Part shown: one piece after another, positions 13,035-14,536 of the stretch | How the letters are laid out: each line of letters begins with the position of its first letter | Numbering within the stretch: position 1 is the stretch's first letter | Origin: CAZGAH01 sp964523295 | GTDB taxonomy: Bacteria; Desulfobacterota; Desulfovibrionia; Desulfovibrionales; Desulfovibrionaceae | DNA: 14,536 bases | Direction of reading: 5' to 3' | Assembly (NCBI GenBank): GCA_964523295.1 | Contig: CAZGAH010000102.1 | Coordinates: 1-14,536, forward strand | The notes under the pieces: model-generated | Database searches by the model: none | The model's input: the letters and a program-made list of their open reading frames with translations, nothing else | What the model was told of the DNA's origin: nothing | Program-made: the position numbers and the translations under genes

Positions 13035-13075
13035 CCTGACGGACCTCGAGCAGAAACGGGAAGCGGCCCGTCAGG
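13035..13075. repeat. Inverted repeat between methyltransferase and binding-protein genes
   Basis: CCTGACGGACC (13035-13045) and GGCCCGTCAGG (13065-13075) form 11-bp arms with one wobble pair in the minus-strand RNA and a 19-nt loop. It lies 6 bases after the methyltransferase stop. No T-run follows on the minus strand, so it may be a processing or stabilising hairpin, a Rho-independent site lacking its tail, or an operator. A further partial copy (CCGTCAGG on the minus strand) occurs near 13017-13024. Confidence 0.5.
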
Positions 13076-13081
13076 AGGTTG

Positions 13082-13774
13082 TCATGGCGAATTCTCGAAA
13101 TAGCCGTCCTTGGACGCGACAATAAAGGTCCAGGGATGATGCGGGGTCCCGAGAACGGACACCTGCCGCAGTCCCAGGCTGCGCAGCAGATTCACGCAAC
13201 GTCCCAGATCATACCTGTTCAATGGGCCATTGTAGTTGCACGCGTCGATGAAGTCAACGATCAGGCCCTTGCCTGCCAGCTCGGAGGCCCGGATCAGCAC
13301 CTCCTCGGGCCTGGGCAGGGTGCCCATGATCCCGATCATGGCCACCCAGTCGAACGGCGTCTCGACATCCAGGATATTTGCCACGCCGAACGAGAAGGCC
13401 GGGTGGCGCACGCGCGCCTCACACACGAAAAAATCGATGAGGTCGATGCCCTGATACTGGCATGGCGGCAGGTACGGAATGACGTCGCCGTAGCCGCAGC
13501 CCACGTCGAGGAGGGTGTCCTCCGGGTGCACGTGCCGGAGCAGAATGGTGGAGACCTGGCTAAGCCGGTCGCGGTGGAGCTGATCGCGCGAATAGAACAG
13601 CGTGGCCGATGTGAACCCGTGGGCGTCGTAGCGGCAGCGATAGGAGTGTTTCATCTGCTCCCAGTCGCAAACAGGCTGTTCGTCGAGATAGAGCAGGTCA
13701 TTGACCCGAATGCCGGTCGCCGGGACCGGGTCTGTCGCCGGGGAAGGCTGATCGGCGGAAGAGGGAGAGGACAT
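13082..13774 (-). CDS. Class I SAM-dependent methyltransferase
   Basis: This is a 230-residue soluble protein with a Rossmann-type SAM-binding core: motif I LLDVGCGYGD (88-97), the acidic end of strand 2 in YQGIDLID (Asp111), and a post-motif segment ANILDVETPFDWV (132-144). The next strand is GKGLIVDFIDACNYNG. The first 25 residues are Ser/Pro-rich and look disordered. Two starts are possible. The ATG at 13774 has AGGAG 4 nt upstream and is chosen. An ATG at 13855 overlaps the phosphatase stop as ATGA and would add a basic, Pro/Arg-rich N-terminus. The substrate is unknown; layout resembles small-molecule or protein methyltransferases of the Methyltransf_25/31 kind. It lies between the phosphatase and the binding-protein gene on the same strand. 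Confidence 0.88.
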   Translation of the reverse strand: MSSPSSADQPSPATDPVPATGIRVNDLLYLDEQPVCDWEQMKHSYRCRYDAHGFTSATLFYSRDQLHRDRLSQVSTILLRHVHPEDTLLDVGCGYGDVIPYLPPCQYQGIDLIDFFVCEARVRHPAFSFGVANILDVETPFDWVAMIGIMGTLPRPEEVLIRASELAGKGLIVDFIDACNYNGPLNRYDLGRCVNLLRSLGLRQVSVLGTPHHPWTFIVASKDGYFENSP

Positions 13775-13851
13775 GGCGCTCCTGAACGGGTTTTGCGGGG
13801 TGACGGGGGCAGCCTTGCGGCGACGCGGAATGGGGCGGCGCAGAACGTGCT

Positions 13852-14536
13852 TCATCCCTGGTCCGGGCCGATGTAGCGGATGCACAGCATGGTGATGTCG
13901 TCGGACTGGGCTGCGCCAGCGGCATGGTCGCGCACGCTGTTCATGACGATATTGATAATCTCTTCGGAACTCTCGGTCTTCAGACCGGAGAGCACGTCGA
14001 GCAGACGCTGGTCGGAAAAAACCTGGTTATCGGGCGTCATGGCCTCGGTGACGCCATCGGTGTAGAGAAACAACGCGTCGCCCGGGCTGAGGTGCGTTTC
14101 GAGGGGTTTGTAGTCGATGTCCTCGAAGGCGCCGGCCATGGGGCCGCTCAATCCCTCGAGAAAGCCGAAACGGTCGCGGGCGATCAGCACGGGCTGATTA
14201 TGGCCCCCGTTGGCGAAGGCGAGCCTGCCGGTCTCCAGATCGAGCACACCGATGACGATGGTCACGAACAGGGTGAAGGCCAAGGCCTCCATCACACCGT
14301 AGANNNNNNNNNNGGATTGTCGCGCGAGAGCGCGTTGTTGACCAGGCACATCATGCCCGCGGGATCGGGTTCACGCTCGGCAGCCACCTTGACCAGAGTC
14401 TTGGCGATGGTCATGAACAAGGCCGCGGGAACGCCTTTGTCCGAGACGTCGCCGATGGTGAAGCAGAGGTGGTTTTCGTCCAGCAGATAGAAGTCGTAGA
14501 GATCGCCGCCGACTTCCTTGGCGGATTCGAGCACCG
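13852..14536 (-). CDS. SpoIIE/PP2C-type serine phosphatase, partial, split by assembly gap
   Basis: This is the C-terminal phosphatase domain of a PP2C-like (SpoIIE/RsbU) protein. Metal-binding aspartates are in VGGDLYDF and IGDVSDKG before the gap. After the gap come the FANGGHNQP loop, FLYTDGVTEAM and the terminal SDDITMLCIRY. Such proteins dephosphorylate anti-sigma-factor antagonists or similar partners and usually carry an N-terminal sensor or receiver domain. That domain would lie beyond the window, as the frame is open to base 14536. A ten-N gap at 14304-14313 puts the two parts in different frames. The codon entering the gap is CCN, giving LSRDNP as in relatives, and the first codon after it is TAC (YGV), so an intact gene needs a gap of 2 mod 3 bases. 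I treat this as one gene. Confidence 0.9.
14304..14313. other. Assembly gap (10 N) of wrong length
   Basis: The phosphatase frames on the two sides differ when ten N are counted. The gap is therefore a placeholder; otherwise the gene carries a real frameshift. Confidence 0.93.

Noticed and set aside
13079..13876. A 265-codon plus-strand frame opposite the methyltransferase
   Set aside because: The methyltransferase has a clear SAM motif on the minus strand; the plus frame is a shadow.

Overview
The window looks like a draft-genome contig from a sulfate-reducing deltaproteobacterium of the Desulfovibrionales. This rests on the high-GC coding style, on an adenylate kinase whose LID metal site (Cys129-X5-His135-X15-Cys151-X2-Cys154) has the spacing described for Desulfovibrio gigas, and on a hemA/precorrin-2 dehydrogenase/cytochrome-assembly cluster typical of that group. 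The genus and species cannot be fixed from the sequence. Three runs of exactly ten N (5453-5462, 9671-9680, 14304-14313) are assembly gaps. Frame arithmetic shows that at least the last one is not truly ten bases long.

Left part (about 300-7524, all minus strand): a tightly packed, probably single, operon read right to left. It runs: small secreted protein, AmmeMemoRadiSam-type radical SAM protein, corrinoid adenosyltransferase, precorrin-2 dehydrogenase, CcsA/HemX-like membrane protein, glutamyl-tRNA reductase (hemA), Cys-rich 111-residue unknown, tilS, adk. An intrinsic terminator follows at 311-343. Several junctions are 4-nt stop/start overlaps, so translation is likely coupled. The core links tetrapyrrole supply (ALA formation, the siroheme branch, corrinoid adenosylation) to cytochrome c maturation, and then continues into tRNA modification and nucleotide balance. 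Divergent from this operon, purM (7602-8678, plus strand) ends in a strong intrinsic terminator.

Middle part (about 8750-11840): an accessory insert, visibly richer in A+T than its flanks. It holds a higBA-like toxin-antitoxin pair (toxin first, 32-nt overlap, a perfect 11-bp palindrome at the toxin 5' end). It also holds an unrecognised two-gene operon (11557-11024 and 11027-9912, 4-nt overlap) driven by a near-consensus sigma-70 promoter placed so that the furthest-upstream ATG would be leaderless. The second gene has TPR-like N-terminal helices and a beta-rich C-terminal domain. The first is a small alpha/beta protein with a conserved-looking Asp/Glu pattern. This pair is the best candidate in the window for an undescribed system, but its function is not shown by the sequence.

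Right part (11840-14536, minus strand): an orphan periplasmic substrate-binding protein of the ABC_sub_bind type, a class I SAM-dependent methyltransferase, and a SpoIIE/PP2C-type phosphatase that runs off the window end and is interrupted by an assembly gap. They are co-oriented and may form a signalling-related transcription unit. No tRNA, rRNA, CRISPR array, transposase or integrase was found.
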